Of a stretch of DNA of 64,000 nucleotides, positions 23,856 through 32,218 are shown one piece after another. Under the pieces are notes generated by a model that was given only the letters and a program-made list of their open reading frames with translations, was not told where the DNA came from and ran no database searches. The translations under genes were made by a program, and so were the position numbers. The DNA is from Ktedonobacterales bacterium (lineage in GTDB: Bacteria > Chloroflexota > Ktedonobacteria > Ktedonobacterales > DATBGS01): NCBI GenBank assembly GCA_036557285.1, contig DATBHW010000041.1, positions 1-64,000 of the forward strand, given 5' to 3'. How positions within the stretch are numbered: the stretch's first letter is position 1; each line of letters begins with the position of its first letter.

Positions 23856-26780
23856 ATGTCGGCGCCGATGAATGGGACAGGCGCGATCAGGTTTATTGAT
23901 GGCCCGCTGGCCGGTCAGACCCTCGCGCTCAACAAGCCCCAACTCATGATTGGGCGCGAACCTGGCACTGATATTACGGTAAATAATCCGGCGGTATCGC
24001 GCCAGCACGCCAGGCTGGTCCAGGGACCGACAGGCTGGGTCATTGAAAAGATCAATCCGCAGAACACCGTCCAGGTCAATGGGCGGGACGTGGCACAGTC
24101 GCCGCTGCGTCACGGCGATACGGTGGCGATTGGCCCGATCACCTTCCAGTTTATGGAACATGCCAGCGTGGCCGCGGGCCACCAGCCGGGCGGCACAGTG
24201 GTGAGCGCGCCGCCCCAGCCGCCCTACCCGGCGGGAAGTATGCAAACCGTTGGAGCCGCTGCGCCCCCCTATCATCCAGGCAGTGGCCCCTCTGGCCCTT
24301 CTTATCAGGCGACGCCGAGCCACCCCAACGCGCCCGGCATTCCGCCGGGCATGCCCTCATTAGAGGTGATCATTCACGAAGGCCGCAACGAAGGCCGCAA
24401 TCGTTACCCGCTGAACAAGCCGGTGATCACGATTGGCCGCGACCCCAGCAACGATATTGTCATCCCCGCCGGGGTCGTTTCGCGCCAGCACGCCGAGATC
24501 ACCCAGCAGGGTAATATGTTCCAGATCATTGATAAAGGGAGCGTCAATGGCATCTACAGCCAGGGCCACCCGATCAAGCAGAAACAACTGGCGCATGGCG
24601 ATCTTTTCCGTATTGGCGACTTGAACGGCACGCTTGTCACGCTGGTGTTCGACTCCGGCAGCGGCGCGCCGCTCGATCAAGCGCCGCCACCGGCCATGCA
24701 GCAGTTCGCCCTGGCGGGCGCTCCGGCGGTTGTGACCATTGGCCGCGCGCCGGGCAACACCATCCTGCTCAATCACCCGCTGGTTTCGCAGCGCCACGCC
24801 GAGCTAGCCCGCGATCCGCGATCCGGCGTCTATGTTCTGACCGACAAAGGCAGCACCAACGGCACCTATGTCAACGGCAGGCGCATCAGCGGGCGCGTGC
24901 GTCTGGACCCCGGCAACGAAGTGCGCATTGGTCCCTTCCGCTTTGTCTTCACCGGCACAGAACTAACCCAGCACGACGAAAGCGGCAATATCCGCGTGGA
25001 CGCCTACGATGTCTTCAAGGTCGGCGATGTCAGCGGCCTCAAGAAGCTCTTTGGCAGCGGCAAGCCCAACGTCTTGCTCAACCATCTCTCCTTCAGCATT
25101 GCGCCGCGCAAATTCGTGGCGATGGTTGGCGGCTCTGGCGCGGGCAAATCAACGCTGATGGACGCGCTCAACGGTCTGCGCCCGGCGCAGCAAGGGCTGG
25201 TCCTCTATAACGGCAATGATTACTATCGCCATCTGGCGGCCTTCAGCACGTCGCTGGGCTACGTCCCCCAGGACGACATTATCCACCGCGATCTGACGGT
25301 GGAGCGCGCCCTGTACTACGCCGCCAAGATGCGCCTGCCCGATGACACCAACAACGCGCAGATTGAGCAGCGCATCAGCGAAGTGCTGGCCGACGTGGAG
25401 ATGACGCACCGGCGCAAACTGCTCATCAGCAAGCTTTCTGGCGGCCAGCGCAAGCGCGTCAGCATCGCCGTCGAATTGTTAGCGCGGCCCAGCGTCTTCT
25501 TTCTGGATGAGCCAACATCGGGCCTTGATCCGGGGCTGGACCGCAAGATGATGTTCCTGCTGCGGCGGCTGGCGGACCGGGGGCATACGATTGTGCTGGT
25601 GACGCACGCCACCAATAATATCAGCGCCTGCGATTACGTCTGCTTTCTGGCGCAGGGCGGGCGGCTGGCGTATTTCGGGCCGCCAGACGAAGCCAAGCGG
25701 TTCTTTGGCAAGACGGACTTTGCCGAAATCTACAGTGAACTGGAACCCAGCGACGACCACCCCAACGCCCCGGCGGAGTGGGAAGGGCGCTTCCGGGGTT
25801 CACAGGACTATCAGAAATACATTGTCCAGCCCTTGCAGCAATCGCAGGCCGCCACGCGCACCGCGCAGATGCAGCGCACAGCGTCACTGCCGCAGCCCAA
25901 ACGCGGCGACCCTGTGCGGCAGTTCCGCTTGCTGGCGGGGCGCTACACCGAACTGCTCAGGAACGACACCGCCAACATGGCGATTCTGCTCTTGCAGGCG
26001 CCGATCATTGCCGCGCTGCTGATCTTCCTGACCAAATCGAATATCTTCGCCAGCCATCTGGGCAATGATATTGACGCGCAGACGCCGCTTTTCATCATGG
26101 CCGCCGCTGCCGTCTGGTTCGGCACCATCAACGCGGCCCGCGAGATCGTCAAGGAAGCGCCCATCTATCGGCGCGAGCGCACCGTCAACCTGGGCCTCTT
26201 CCCCTACGTGATGTCCAAGGTCTGCGTGCTGGGCTTCCTCTGTCTGATTCAGAGCTTCCTGCTGCTCGCCATCGTCGGCCTCAAGAGCGGCTACCCGGAT
26301 GGGATCATCTTCCCTGCCTTCGTGGAACTGTATATCTCGCTCATCCTGACCGCGCTGGGCGGCCTGATGATGGGGCTGGCTGTTTCGGCCATCGCGCCCA
26401 ACACTGACCGCGCTATGAGCGTGGTGCCGCTCCTGCTGATTCCACAGATCATCTTTGCGGGCAGCACCTTCAAGCTCTCCGGGGCCACAGAGATCATTTC
26501 CTACTTCATTGTGACCCGCTGGGGATTGGAGGCGCTGGGCGACACGGTGCATCTGCACTCGCAGCTTTGTGTGAGTCCGAGAGGCCAGCAGGATGTCTCT
26601 TCTGGCGGAGGCTGTCCCGTTGGGTTTGCCAAAACCAACCCGACGCTGACCACGCCGGATAATTTCTATGGACACGACCTCTCTCATCTCCTGTTTGCCT
26701 GGCTCATGCTGATTCTGCTGACGGTCGCTTTCCTGGCCCTGACCATTTACTTCCAGAGGCGCAAGGACGTGCGGAAATAG
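23856..26780 (+). CDS. Triple-FHA / ABCG-type ABC transporter fusion
   Basis: 974 residues from ATG at 23856 (GGAGGAG nine bases upstream). Three FHA domains each show the IGR...SRQHAxL or SQRHAEL pattern: about 30-55, 190-215 and 293-317, with Pro/Gly linkers between. The ATPase has Walker A GGSGAGKST near 425, signature LSGGQRKRV near 526, Walker B FFLDEPTSGLD near 548 and the H-loop near 583. The ABC-2 membrane half starts near 700 with about six helices. Domain order is that of ABCG half-transporters. FHA domains read phosphothreonine, so transport is probably controlled by the Ser/Thr kinases encoded here. Paralog of the truncated gene at the left edge. Substrate unknown. Confidence 0.93.
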   Translation: MSAPMNGTGAIRFIDGPLAGQTLALNKPQLMIGREPGTDITVNNPAVSRQHARLVQGPTGWVIEKINPQNTVQVNGRDVAQSPLRHGDTVAIGPITFQFMEHASVAAGHQPGGTVVSAPPQPPYPAGSMQTVGAAAPPYHPGSGPSGPSYQATPSHPNAPGIPPGMPSLEVIIHEGRNEGRNRYPLNKPVITIGRDPSNDIVIPAGVVSRQHAEITQQGNMFQIIDKGSVNGIYSQGHPIKQKQLAHGDLFRIGDLNGTLVTLVFDSGSGAPLDQAPPPAMQQFALAGAPAVVTIGRAPGNTILLNHPLVSQRHAELARDPRSGVYVLTDKGSTNGTYVNGRRISGRVRLDPGNEVRIGPFRFVFTGTELTQHDESGNIRVDAYDVFKVGDVSGLKKLFGSGKPNVLLNHLSFSIAPRKFVAMVGGSGAGKSTLMDALNGLRPAQQGLVLYNGNDYYRHLAAFSTSLGYVPQDDIIHRDLTVERALYYAAKMRLPDDTNNAQIEQRISEVLADVEMTHRRKLLISKLSGGQRKRVSIAVELLARPSVFFLDEPTSGLDPGLDRKMMFLLRRLADRGHTIVLVTHATNNISACDYVCFLAQGGRLAYFGPPDEAKRFFGKTDFAEIYSELEPSDDHPNAPAEWEGRFRGSQDYQKYIVQPLQQSQAATRTAQMQRTASLPQPKRGDPVRQFRLLAGRYTELLRNDTANMAILLLQAPIIAALLIFLTKSNIFASHLGNDIDAQTPLFIMAAAAVWFGTINAAREIVKEAPIYRRERTVNLGLFPYVMSKVCVLGFLCLIQSFLLLAIVGLKSGYPDGIIFPAFVELYISLILTALGGLMMGLAVSAIAPNTDRAMSVVPLLLIPQIIFAGSTFKLSGATEIISYFIVTRWGLEALGDTVHLHSQLCVSPRGQQDVSSGGGCPVGFAKTNPTLTTPDNFYGHDLSHLLFAWLMLILLTVAFLALTIYFQRRKDVRK

Positions 26781-26792
26781 AGACGATGGCGA

Positions 26793-27836
26793 TCAACTCC
26801 AACTGAGTTGATCAATGAGGTTGACGGCGGCGCGATAGTCGCTGTTGAGGGGGCTGGAACTGGAATTGAGGATCGCCTGCCAGTAGTCCATAAACTGCTT
26901 GTGGGCGCGGCGGCGCAGCGCCAGGCTTTGCAGGGCGCGCTCGGCGGTGCGCGTGTCGCCGGTGTCGCGCGCCGCCCGCATCAGCGCATACGCGGCGATG
27001 GGACGCCAGGCGCCGCTGAGGGGATAGCTCAGCGATTTTTTCAGATGGGCGGTCGCCTCATCCGTCCGGCCCAGCTTATAGCAGGCGATGCCCAGGCCAA
27101 TATGAATGAAGCCGCGCCGCTGATATGAAGCATAGGCCAGCGCCTGATCATAGTGTCCAGCGGCTTCTTCCCACGCGCCGCGCGTAAAATCGAGTTCGGC
27201 CAGGCCCTGCCACGCGCCGGGAGCGTAGTGGTCGCGCTCCAGCAGGCGTTGATAGAGCCGACGGGCGCGGTCAAACTGGCGCAAATTGAAATAGGCCGCC
27301 GCCAGAATAAGCTGCGGGCGCAGCGCGCCTGGGCGGCGCTTCACCAGCGGCTCATAGGCGCGCACAATCTCGCGCCATTGGCGCTGATAGTAGAGCCGGA
27401 GATACCGCTGGAAGTGCAGCGGCTCGCCCAGCAGCAGGTAGCTCCCCTGCGACGCCAGATAGGGGGCCAGCAGGACCACGACCAGCAGCCCCAGCGCGCA
27501 GGCCACAGAGAAGAAGCTCTGTTTGGCAAGCAGCATCGGCCAGAGCTGCGCCAACAGCCAGGCGATCAGCGCGATGCCAAGCAGGGCGGCCAGTTCACGC
27601 CAGAACGCGCCCACGCCATAGTAGGAGCGCCAGTGATCGAACTCCAGTATCAGCACCGACCCCGCCTGAAGGCCGAAAAAGAGGGCAGGCAGCCAGCCCA
27701 CACCTGAGAAGGGCGCGTAGGCCAGAACGGGGATGATGGCAGTCAAGAGGTAGCCCAGGCAAAAAAGCCAGGCCAGGCTCATGCTCGCAATAGACAGCGG
27801 CTGCATCAGCGCCGCAATGAATTTGTTCATATCCAC
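26793..27836 (-). CDS. Membrane protein with C-terminal TPR repeats
   Basis: 347 residues. Four hydrophobic segments occupy about 12-125 (FCLGYLLTAIIPVLAYAPF, then GIALIAWLLAQLWPML and others). From about 145 to 320 there are TPR-like helical repeats (PLVKRRPGALRPQLILAAAYFNLRQFDRARRLYQRLLERD...). No family assignment beyond this. TPR parts usually scaffold protein complexes. Convergent with the FHA transporter gene, ending 12 bases after it. The start is assigned to the first ATG; a second ATG two codons on is equally possible. Confidence 0.8.
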   Translation of the reverse strand: MDMNKFIAALMQPLSIASMSLAWLFCLGYLLTAIIPVLAYAPFSGVGWLPALFFGLQAGSVLILEFDHWRSYYGVGAFWRELAALLGIALIAWLLAQLWPMLLAKQSFFSVACALGLLVVVLLAPYLASQGSYLLLGEPLHFQRYLRLYYQRQWREIVRAYEPLVKRRPGALRPQLILAAAYFNLRQFDRARRLYQRLLERDHYAPGAWQGLAELDFTRGAWEEAAGHYDQALAYASYQRRGFIHIGLGIACYKLGRTDEATAHLKKSLSYPLSGAWRPIAAYALMRAARDTGDTRTAERALQSLALRRRAHKQFMDYWQAILNSSSSPLNSDYRAAVNLIDQLSWS

Positions 27837-27870
27837 CCAGGCCAGACAATCTCACTTGCTTCAGCAGATG

Positions 27871-27996
27871 GATTCCACCAAACAGGAGGTGTTGACAAGC
27901 GAGGCATGTTACTTGTAGCGCCGCCTTCCAGGCGGCCAGCGTTGAGCCGCCTGGAAGGCGGCGCTACAAGTGGCACTCTCCGATAGTTGGTGGAAC
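27871..27996 (+). mobile_element. Family A MITE-like element, copy 2 (126 bp)
   Basis: Starts GATTCCACCAAA, ends TTGGTGGAAC. Family mark GAGGTGTTGACAAGCGAGGCATG (one change) lies inside the left end. The core is a compact hairpin between TGTAGCGCCGCCTTCCAGGC and its complement. CAGCAGATG is duplicated directly on both sides (27862-27870, 27997-28005). No coding content. Confidence 0.87.
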
Positions 27997-28070
27997 CAGC
28001 AGATGCGCGCTGCGCAAGCTGCGCCGTTGTACCTGGTATTATAACATGCCCAGCATGGGGGAGCGGACAC

Positions 28071-28248
28071 CTGTACCGCCGCTGTCCCTGGCGGGCGCGG
28101 CGTCTGTACTTGTAGCGCCGCCTTCCAGGCGGCTAGCCGCTGCGGCTGGGCGAACGGTTGCCCTGGAGCGCGAACGTTCCGGTAGCCCGACGATGAGCCG
28201 CCTGGAAGGCGGCGGTACAGGTGGCCGCCTGTAGCGCCGCCGCGCTGC
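28071..28248. repeat. GC-rich intergenic repeat
   Basis: Opens with CTGTACCGCC, contains TTGTAGCGCCGCCTTCCAGG and the inverse CCTGGAAGGCGGCGGTACAG, and ends with another GTAGCGCCGCC. Module order resembles family A cores; no terminal ends or target duplication seen. Lies 26 bases downstream of the Ni/Co permease stop. Confidence 0.65.
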
Positions 28249-28274
28249 ATCATTCGCCCATGCGAGGATACTCG

Positions 28275-29369
28275 CTAGTCGCCCGCAGCGGTGGGCGCTG
28301 CTGTCCTGATCACCTCAAGATCATCGTATTTCTTGACGCGGTAGATAATTGTCGAGATGCCCCAACTGACCAGGAAGATCACGATGATCGCCGCGCCAAC
28401 CGTCCCAAAGTTATCGTCGAGATCACTGACGAAATCCCAAAACCCACCAGAGAGACTGAGCTGGCCGCTGATGATGCTCAGCGTCTCCAGCGCGCCCACC
28501 ACCAGAGCCACCAGGACGGAGATCAAGGTGATGGACATATTGTAGAACAGTTTGCGAATGGGTTTGACGAAGGCCCAGCCATACGCGCCCAGCATCAGCA
28601 CCCCATCAGTGGTATCGGCCAGGCTCATCCCGGCGGTAAAGAGCAGCGGCAGCAGCAGCACTATATAGAATGGCACATGCTGGGTGGCAAACGCGCCCGC
28701 CGAAGCCAGCAGCGCGATCTCGGTGGCGGTATCAAAGCCCAGGCCAAAGAGGAAGCCCACGGGATACATCTTCCAGCTTTTGTCAATGGTCTTGAAGACC
28801 GGGCGAAAGATGCGCGCAAAGAAGCCGCGCTTATTTAGATACTCATCAACATCTTCCTCGCTGTAGCTGCTGCCGCGTGTGACACTGCGGAAGGTCTGGA
28901 AGATCTGCGCCAGGATGATGATGTTGATGACCGCAATGGCGAACAGGAACAGCGCCGAGACGCTGGTACCAATCAGGCCACCGTAGGTCTTCAGCGGCGA
29001 GTCATCATTGGCGAGATTGCCGGAAACGTAGGCAGAGCCAGCGGCAATGAGGGCGGCCATGATGAAAACCACCGAGGAATGCCCAAGCGAGAAGAAAAAC
29101 CCAACGGCTACCGGCTTCTTTTTCTCTTGCATCAGCTTGCGGGTCACGTTGTCTATGGCTGAGATATGATCGGCGTCTACTGCATGACGCAGGCCAAAAC
29201 CGTAGGCCGCTGCTGCCACTGGCAGGAGCAAAGGATAGGTGATTGAGGATAGAAGGGTAATGACCCACAACGCGATATTGACCGCGATCAGCGCGGCGTA
29301 AATCCCAATCACCTTGGCCCGCAAGCCAGGGGTTTCATCGCTTAAGACCCGTCTGAAGTTCGCAAGCAT
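28275..29369 (-). CDS. Nickel/cobalt permease, NiCoT (HoxN/NixA) family
   Basis: 364 residues, about eight hydrophobic helices. Signature RHAVDADHISAIDNVTR near 62-78 (the HAxDADHI metal-selectivity motif), LGHSSVV, LFGLGFDTATEIALL and GMSLADTTDGVLM are all diagnostic. It imports Ni2+ and/or Co2+ at high affinity. The linker between helices 4 and 5 is long and acidic (SSYSEEDVDEYLNKRG). ATG follows GGAGGTTATGGC. Upstream direct repeats at 29449 and 29486 may bind a metal regulator. Confidence 0.95.
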   Translation of the reverse strand: MLANFRRVLSDETPGLRAKVIGIYAALIAVNIALWVITLLSSITYPLLLPVAAAAYGFGLRHAVDADHISAIDNVTRKLMQEKKKPVAVGFFFSLGHSSVVFIMAALIAAGSAYVSGNLANDDSPLKTYGGLIGTSVSALFLFAIAVINIIILAQIFQTFRSVTRGSSYSEEDVDEYLNKRGFFARIFRPVFKTIDKSWKMYPVGFLFGLGFDTATEIALLASAGAFATQHVPFYIVLLLPLLFTAGMSLADTTDGVLMLGAYGWAFVKPIRKLFYNMSITLISVLVALVVGALETLSIISGQLSLSGGFWDFVSDLDDNFGTVGAAIIVIFLVSWGISTIIYRVKKYDDLEVIRTAAPTAAGD

Positions 29370-29714
29370 GCCATAACCTCCAAGGAGCGCGGAACGCCTC
29401 TACAAGATGCCAGTGGTCGTCCTGCTGCGTTGGGCAGGGCGGCCCTTCTTACGTATTCCTTCTTTCTTCTTCTTAGTGTTCTTTGTTACGTATTCTTTCT
29501 TACACACCTAACCGCATTCGGAAACCAATTTCTCCAATAGGAGGTACACGCAACTCAACAAAAGAAGATTACCGGATAATTCCTAAAAAGTCAAGATTGC
29601 AATTGCAATTAGTTGCAATTAGAGTGGTATCTCTGCTGGCACGAAACATGCAGTCGGGCATCATCAGGAGAATAACTCCAGGGAACGCTGCCAGGCACAA
29701 AGGAGGGCGCATGA
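29370..29714. promoter_or_regulatory. Leader region of the Ni/Co permease with paired TTACGTATTC sites
   Basis: TTACGTATTC occurs at 29449-29458 and again at 29486-29495, 37 bases apart in the same orientation, about 80 to 125 bases upstream of the permease start. A second motif, ATTGCAATT repeated three times, lies at about 29595-29621. The rest is AT-rich with no gene. Confidence 0.5.
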
Positions 29715-29975
29715 GTGAGCGACATACACGCCAATGAGGTCGAATCTGGATTCCAGGCGCTGGCCGCAGTGATAGGCCGCGAATCGAGTAAGCTCCATCG
29801 GGTCATGGCGGCATCGAATTTTCAGCCGGTGGCTGATTCGGATGTTGTGCCGGTGCGGCGCTGTCTGCGGTGTCGGGATGGCGGTTTACGCACCGTTGGC
29901 TATCTGCGCGGCAGCATCACCGCGCACCCTGTCTTTGCCTGTGATACCTGCGGTGAAGTGGTTCTGAACGGATGA
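29715..29975 (+). CDS. Small zinc-ribbon hypothetical protein
   Basis: 86 residues from GTG at 29715, eight bases after AGGAGG; an ATG four bases earlier opens only a nine-codon frame. The C-terminal half carries CLRC and CDTC pairs 22 residues apart, a likely zinc ribbon. The N-terminal half is helical and polar. No family recognised. Small zinc ribbons of this kind are often nucleic-acid or partner-binding modules. No gene immediately upstream on this strand. Confidence 0.6.
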   Translation: MSDIHANEVESGFQALAAVIGRESSKLHRVMAASNFQPVADSDVVPVRRCLRCRDGGLRTVGYLRGSITAHPVFACDTCGEVVLNG

Positions 29976-30006
29976 TCTCTTCTGGCAGAAAAGCGTACTA
30001 TTGGTC

Positions 30007-30035
30007 TTGACCAGAAGCTATCGCTATGGTACACT
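30007..30035 (+). promoter_or_regulatory. Sigma-70-type promoter
   Basis: TTGACC (30007-30012), 17-base spacer, TACACT (30030-30035), about 90 bases before the 98-residue gene. Confidence 0.65.
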
Positions 30036-30128
30036 TCTTCATTGGGGGCAGAAACGCCGTATCTCATGTGCACAATGGACAGCGGGGTCCATGTGATAAA
30101 TGTTGCCCAAACGAGTTAGGGAGGGGTC

Positions 30129-30425
30129 ATGCGAACCACGTTCACCTACGAGAGCATCTTGAGCGCTGTTGGCCGGGTGCTAGATGAATCCGGCGTAAGG
30201 GGTATTGCCATTCGTGAAGCTGACGGCGGATTAATCATCGAAGGGAAGAACGCTGCCGGGGAACCTCAGTTCCACCTGCACTATCGTGTTGGAGACGTGT
30301 ACGATCTGGTGACACGCGGCGAGGCAACGGAGAGACTCTCCTCTGTGAGGGACGAGACTGAGGCCGAGACGCTGCACCGCTTCCTCGCAGAACACCAACG
30401 CGAATTGATAGGCGCTTCTCGTTAA
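30129..30425 (+). CDS. Hypothetical protein, 98 residues
   Basis: An acidic, soluble protein with alternating helix and strand pattern (TYESILSAVGRVLDESGVRGIAIREADGGLIIEGKN). No known motif. It has its own promoter, a strong ribosome site (GGGAGGGGTC) and a terminator, so it is a monocistronic real gene. Function unknown. Confidence 0.75.
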   Translation: MRTTFTYESILSAVGRVLDESGVRGIAIREADGGLIIEGKNAAGEPQFHLHYRVGDVYDLVTRGEATERLSSVRDETEAETLHRFLAEHQRELIGASR

Positions 30426-30465
30426 CCCTACCGTCCTGGCATGGCGCCAGGGTACAGCGACACAC

Positions 30466-30495
30466 GGGGCCTGTTAGCAGGCTCCTCTTTTTTTT
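30466..30495 (+). terminator. Rho-independent terminator
   Basis: GGGGCCTG, loop TTAG, CAGGCTCC, then a T-rich run TCTTTTTTTT. Ends the 98-residue gene. Confidence 0.85.
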
Positions 30496-30535
30496 GCCGC
30501 TTCTCCTGCCCTCCAGAGCGCCGGACTTCCTGGCG

Positions 30536-30907
30536 CTAATCGTCGCAGACCAGCCAGCGGCGGCCATAGGTGCGCATCGTTTCGATGAGCGCGACCAGGT
30601 CTTGCCCTTTGTCGGTGAGCGTATATTCGACTTTGGGAGGGACTTCGGCGAAGGTCTGGCGCGTGATGATGCCTTCATGCTCCAGCGACCACAGGCGTTC
30701 CGAGAGCGTCTTGGGACTGATGCCGTGGAGTGATCGCTCCAACTGGCTAAAACGCTTCGTGCCAGTGGCAAGATCACGGATAATCAGCAGGGTCCATTTC
30801 CCACTAATGATCTCGGCAGTGCGGGCCACCGGGCAGATGTCATCGAGAGGCGGGGAGACAGATTCATTCAATTGAGATTCAGAGGTCAACGGCCCAGACG
30901 ATTTCAT
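30536..30907 (-). CDS. HxlR-family transcriptional regulator
   Basis: 123 residues. CPVARTAEIISGKWTLLIIRDL is the HxlR start with the conserved N-terminal Cys (Cys25), followed by the winged helix RFSQLERSLHGISPKTLSERLWSLEHEGIITR and wing VEYTLTDKG. HxlR proteins sense thiol-reactive or phenolic compounds. The start is preceded by AAAGG. The inverted repeat at 30984-31026 overlaps the expected promoter and may be its operator. No obvious target gene is divergent: the next plus-strand gene is 640 bases away. Confidence 0.92.
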   Translation of the reverse strand: MKSSGPLTSESQLNESVSPPLDDICPVARTAEIISGKWTLLIIRDLATGTKRFSQLERSLHGISPKTLSERLWSLEHEGIITRQTFAEVPPKVEYTLTDKGQDLVALIETMRTYGRRWLVCDD

Positions 30908-30983
30908 AATGATCCGGCCTTTATTTCAGACGCTAGCGGGCGACAGCAAACGCCCTCACTTCCTTTACCAACTATATCATAGC

Positions 30984-31026
30984 TGCTACAGAAAGTAAAG
31001 TGGGCCTGCTCACTCTTTCTGTAGCA
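30984..31026. promoter_or_regulatory. 12-bp inverted repeat upstream of HxlR gene
   Basis: TGCTACAGAAAG (30984-30995) and CTTTCTGTAGCA (31015-31026) are perfect complements, 19 bases apart. A minus-strand TATGAT (30976-30981) lies next to the inner arm, so the repeat covers the -35 zone. Probable autoregulatory operator. Confidence 0.6.
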
Positions 31027-31086
31027 CACGCGCCATTTCCACCAACCGGGCGATCATCTCTTTCTCCAGAAGAGCTAGCACAAAAG

Positions 31087-31402
31087 GGTTCTCCCAAATC
31101 TGAGATGTTGGCAAGCGAGGCGTGTTACTGGGAGCGCCGCCTCCCTTCGGGAAGGGCTTCGCCAGAGCCGCTTGACCGCGCTGGGCGCGGCCATTCTCGC
31201 TCCCGTTGGTCGCTCGCGCGTCACTGCCGCTTGCCTCGGCTGGGCCTCGGCAGTCTCGCTCCCGTTGGTCGCTCGCGCGTCCCTTCTTGGCGGCCAGCGT
31301 TGGCCTGCTGGTCCGCTGGCCTGGAGGGTGAACGCTCGCCAGGGCGCAGCGTTGGCCGCCTGGAAGGCGGCGCTACCAGTGACCCCGATCATTGGTGGAA
31401 CC
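31087..31402 (+). mobile_element. Family A MITE-like element, copy 3 (316 bp)
   Basis: Starts GGTTCTCCCAAATCTGAG, ends ATTGGTGGAACC. GCACAAAAG is duplicated on both sides (31078-31086, 31403-31411). The core contains two copies of the CTCGCTCCCGTTGGTCGCTC module, explaining its length. Family mark GAGATGTTGGCAAGCGAGGC is inside the left end. No coding content. Confidence 0.88.
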
Positions 31403-31547
31403 GCACAAAAGGGGGAACCGGAGTCATTGTTGAGGATTTATTAGAATAACCTTAACGTTGGCTGAGACTTCTCACAGAGAGCGCGTAAAATCTTGAAGAG
31501 TGCGCCGCCGCAGGGGTACGCTGTGTGTAGTCAGGAGGTGATTACCC

Positions 31548-32153
31548 ATGCGCCAGCATGCCACGATACATCAGGAGGCAGCGCGCGCTGCCCAGCGCAG
31601 CAGCGGGGAACTCTTTGAGCAGGTGATGCGCGAACAAAGCGCGCCACTCTTTCACTATATCTCTCGTTTCGTGAACGATTACGACGCTGCCAGCGACATC
31701 TGCCAGCAAGTGTTTATCCAGTTGTATACCTTTCTCCCCAGTTTGCGCACCGACCGGCCACTGACCGCCTGGCTTTTTCATGTGGCCCGCAATTACTGTA
31801 TTGATGAAGCGCGCCGCAAGCGGGCCATCTGCTTTTCTGAGCTTGAGGGTGATGCCTGGCATCGGGCGGATGAGGAGGAGCTTTCGCTGCTCCATTTGCT
31901 CCCCGATCTGTGTCCCACTCCCGCTGAAGAGACCGAGCAGCACGATCTACAGCAGTGTCTCTGCGAGGCGATCCGCGCGCTGCCTCCCAAGTTTCGCGCC
32001 GTCGTCTCGCTCCGCTACACGGCAGACATGAGCTATGCCGAGATTGGCGCAAGGCTGCATATCCCTCCGTCTACGGCAAAAACCTATTTTCAACGCGCCA
32101 AGCCGCTGCTGCGCAGGCTGCTGATGGGGCAGGGGATCAGCGCCGTCGCCTGA
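31548..32153 (+). CDS. RNA polymerase sigma factor, ECF type
   Basis: 201 residues with region 2 (LFEQVMREQSAPLFHYISRFVNDYDAASDICQQVFIQLY, then LTAWLFHVARNYCIDEARRKR) and region 4 (IRALPPKFRAVVSLRYTADMSYAEIGARLHIPPSTAKTYFQRAKPLLRRLL). The region 2-4 linker has four Cys but no classical zinc motif. No anti-sigma gene is adjacent. Start follows AGGAGGTGATTACCC. Target regulon unknown. Confidence 0.92.
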   Translation: MRQHATIHQEAARAAQRSSGELFEQVMREQSAPLFHYISRFVNDYDAASDICQQVFIQLYTFLPSLRTDRPLTAWLFHVARNYCIDEARRKRAICFSELEGDAWHRADEEELSLLHLLPDLCPTPAEETEQHDLQQCLCEAIRALPPKFRAVVSLRYTADMSYAEIGARLHIPPSTAKTYFQRAKPLLRRLLMGQGISAVA

Positions 32154-32218
32154 AAGGGCGCTAGCCAGTCCCAGGGATTTCAGCTATACTGGGTTCATCC
32201 GAAACGATGGGAGATTCT

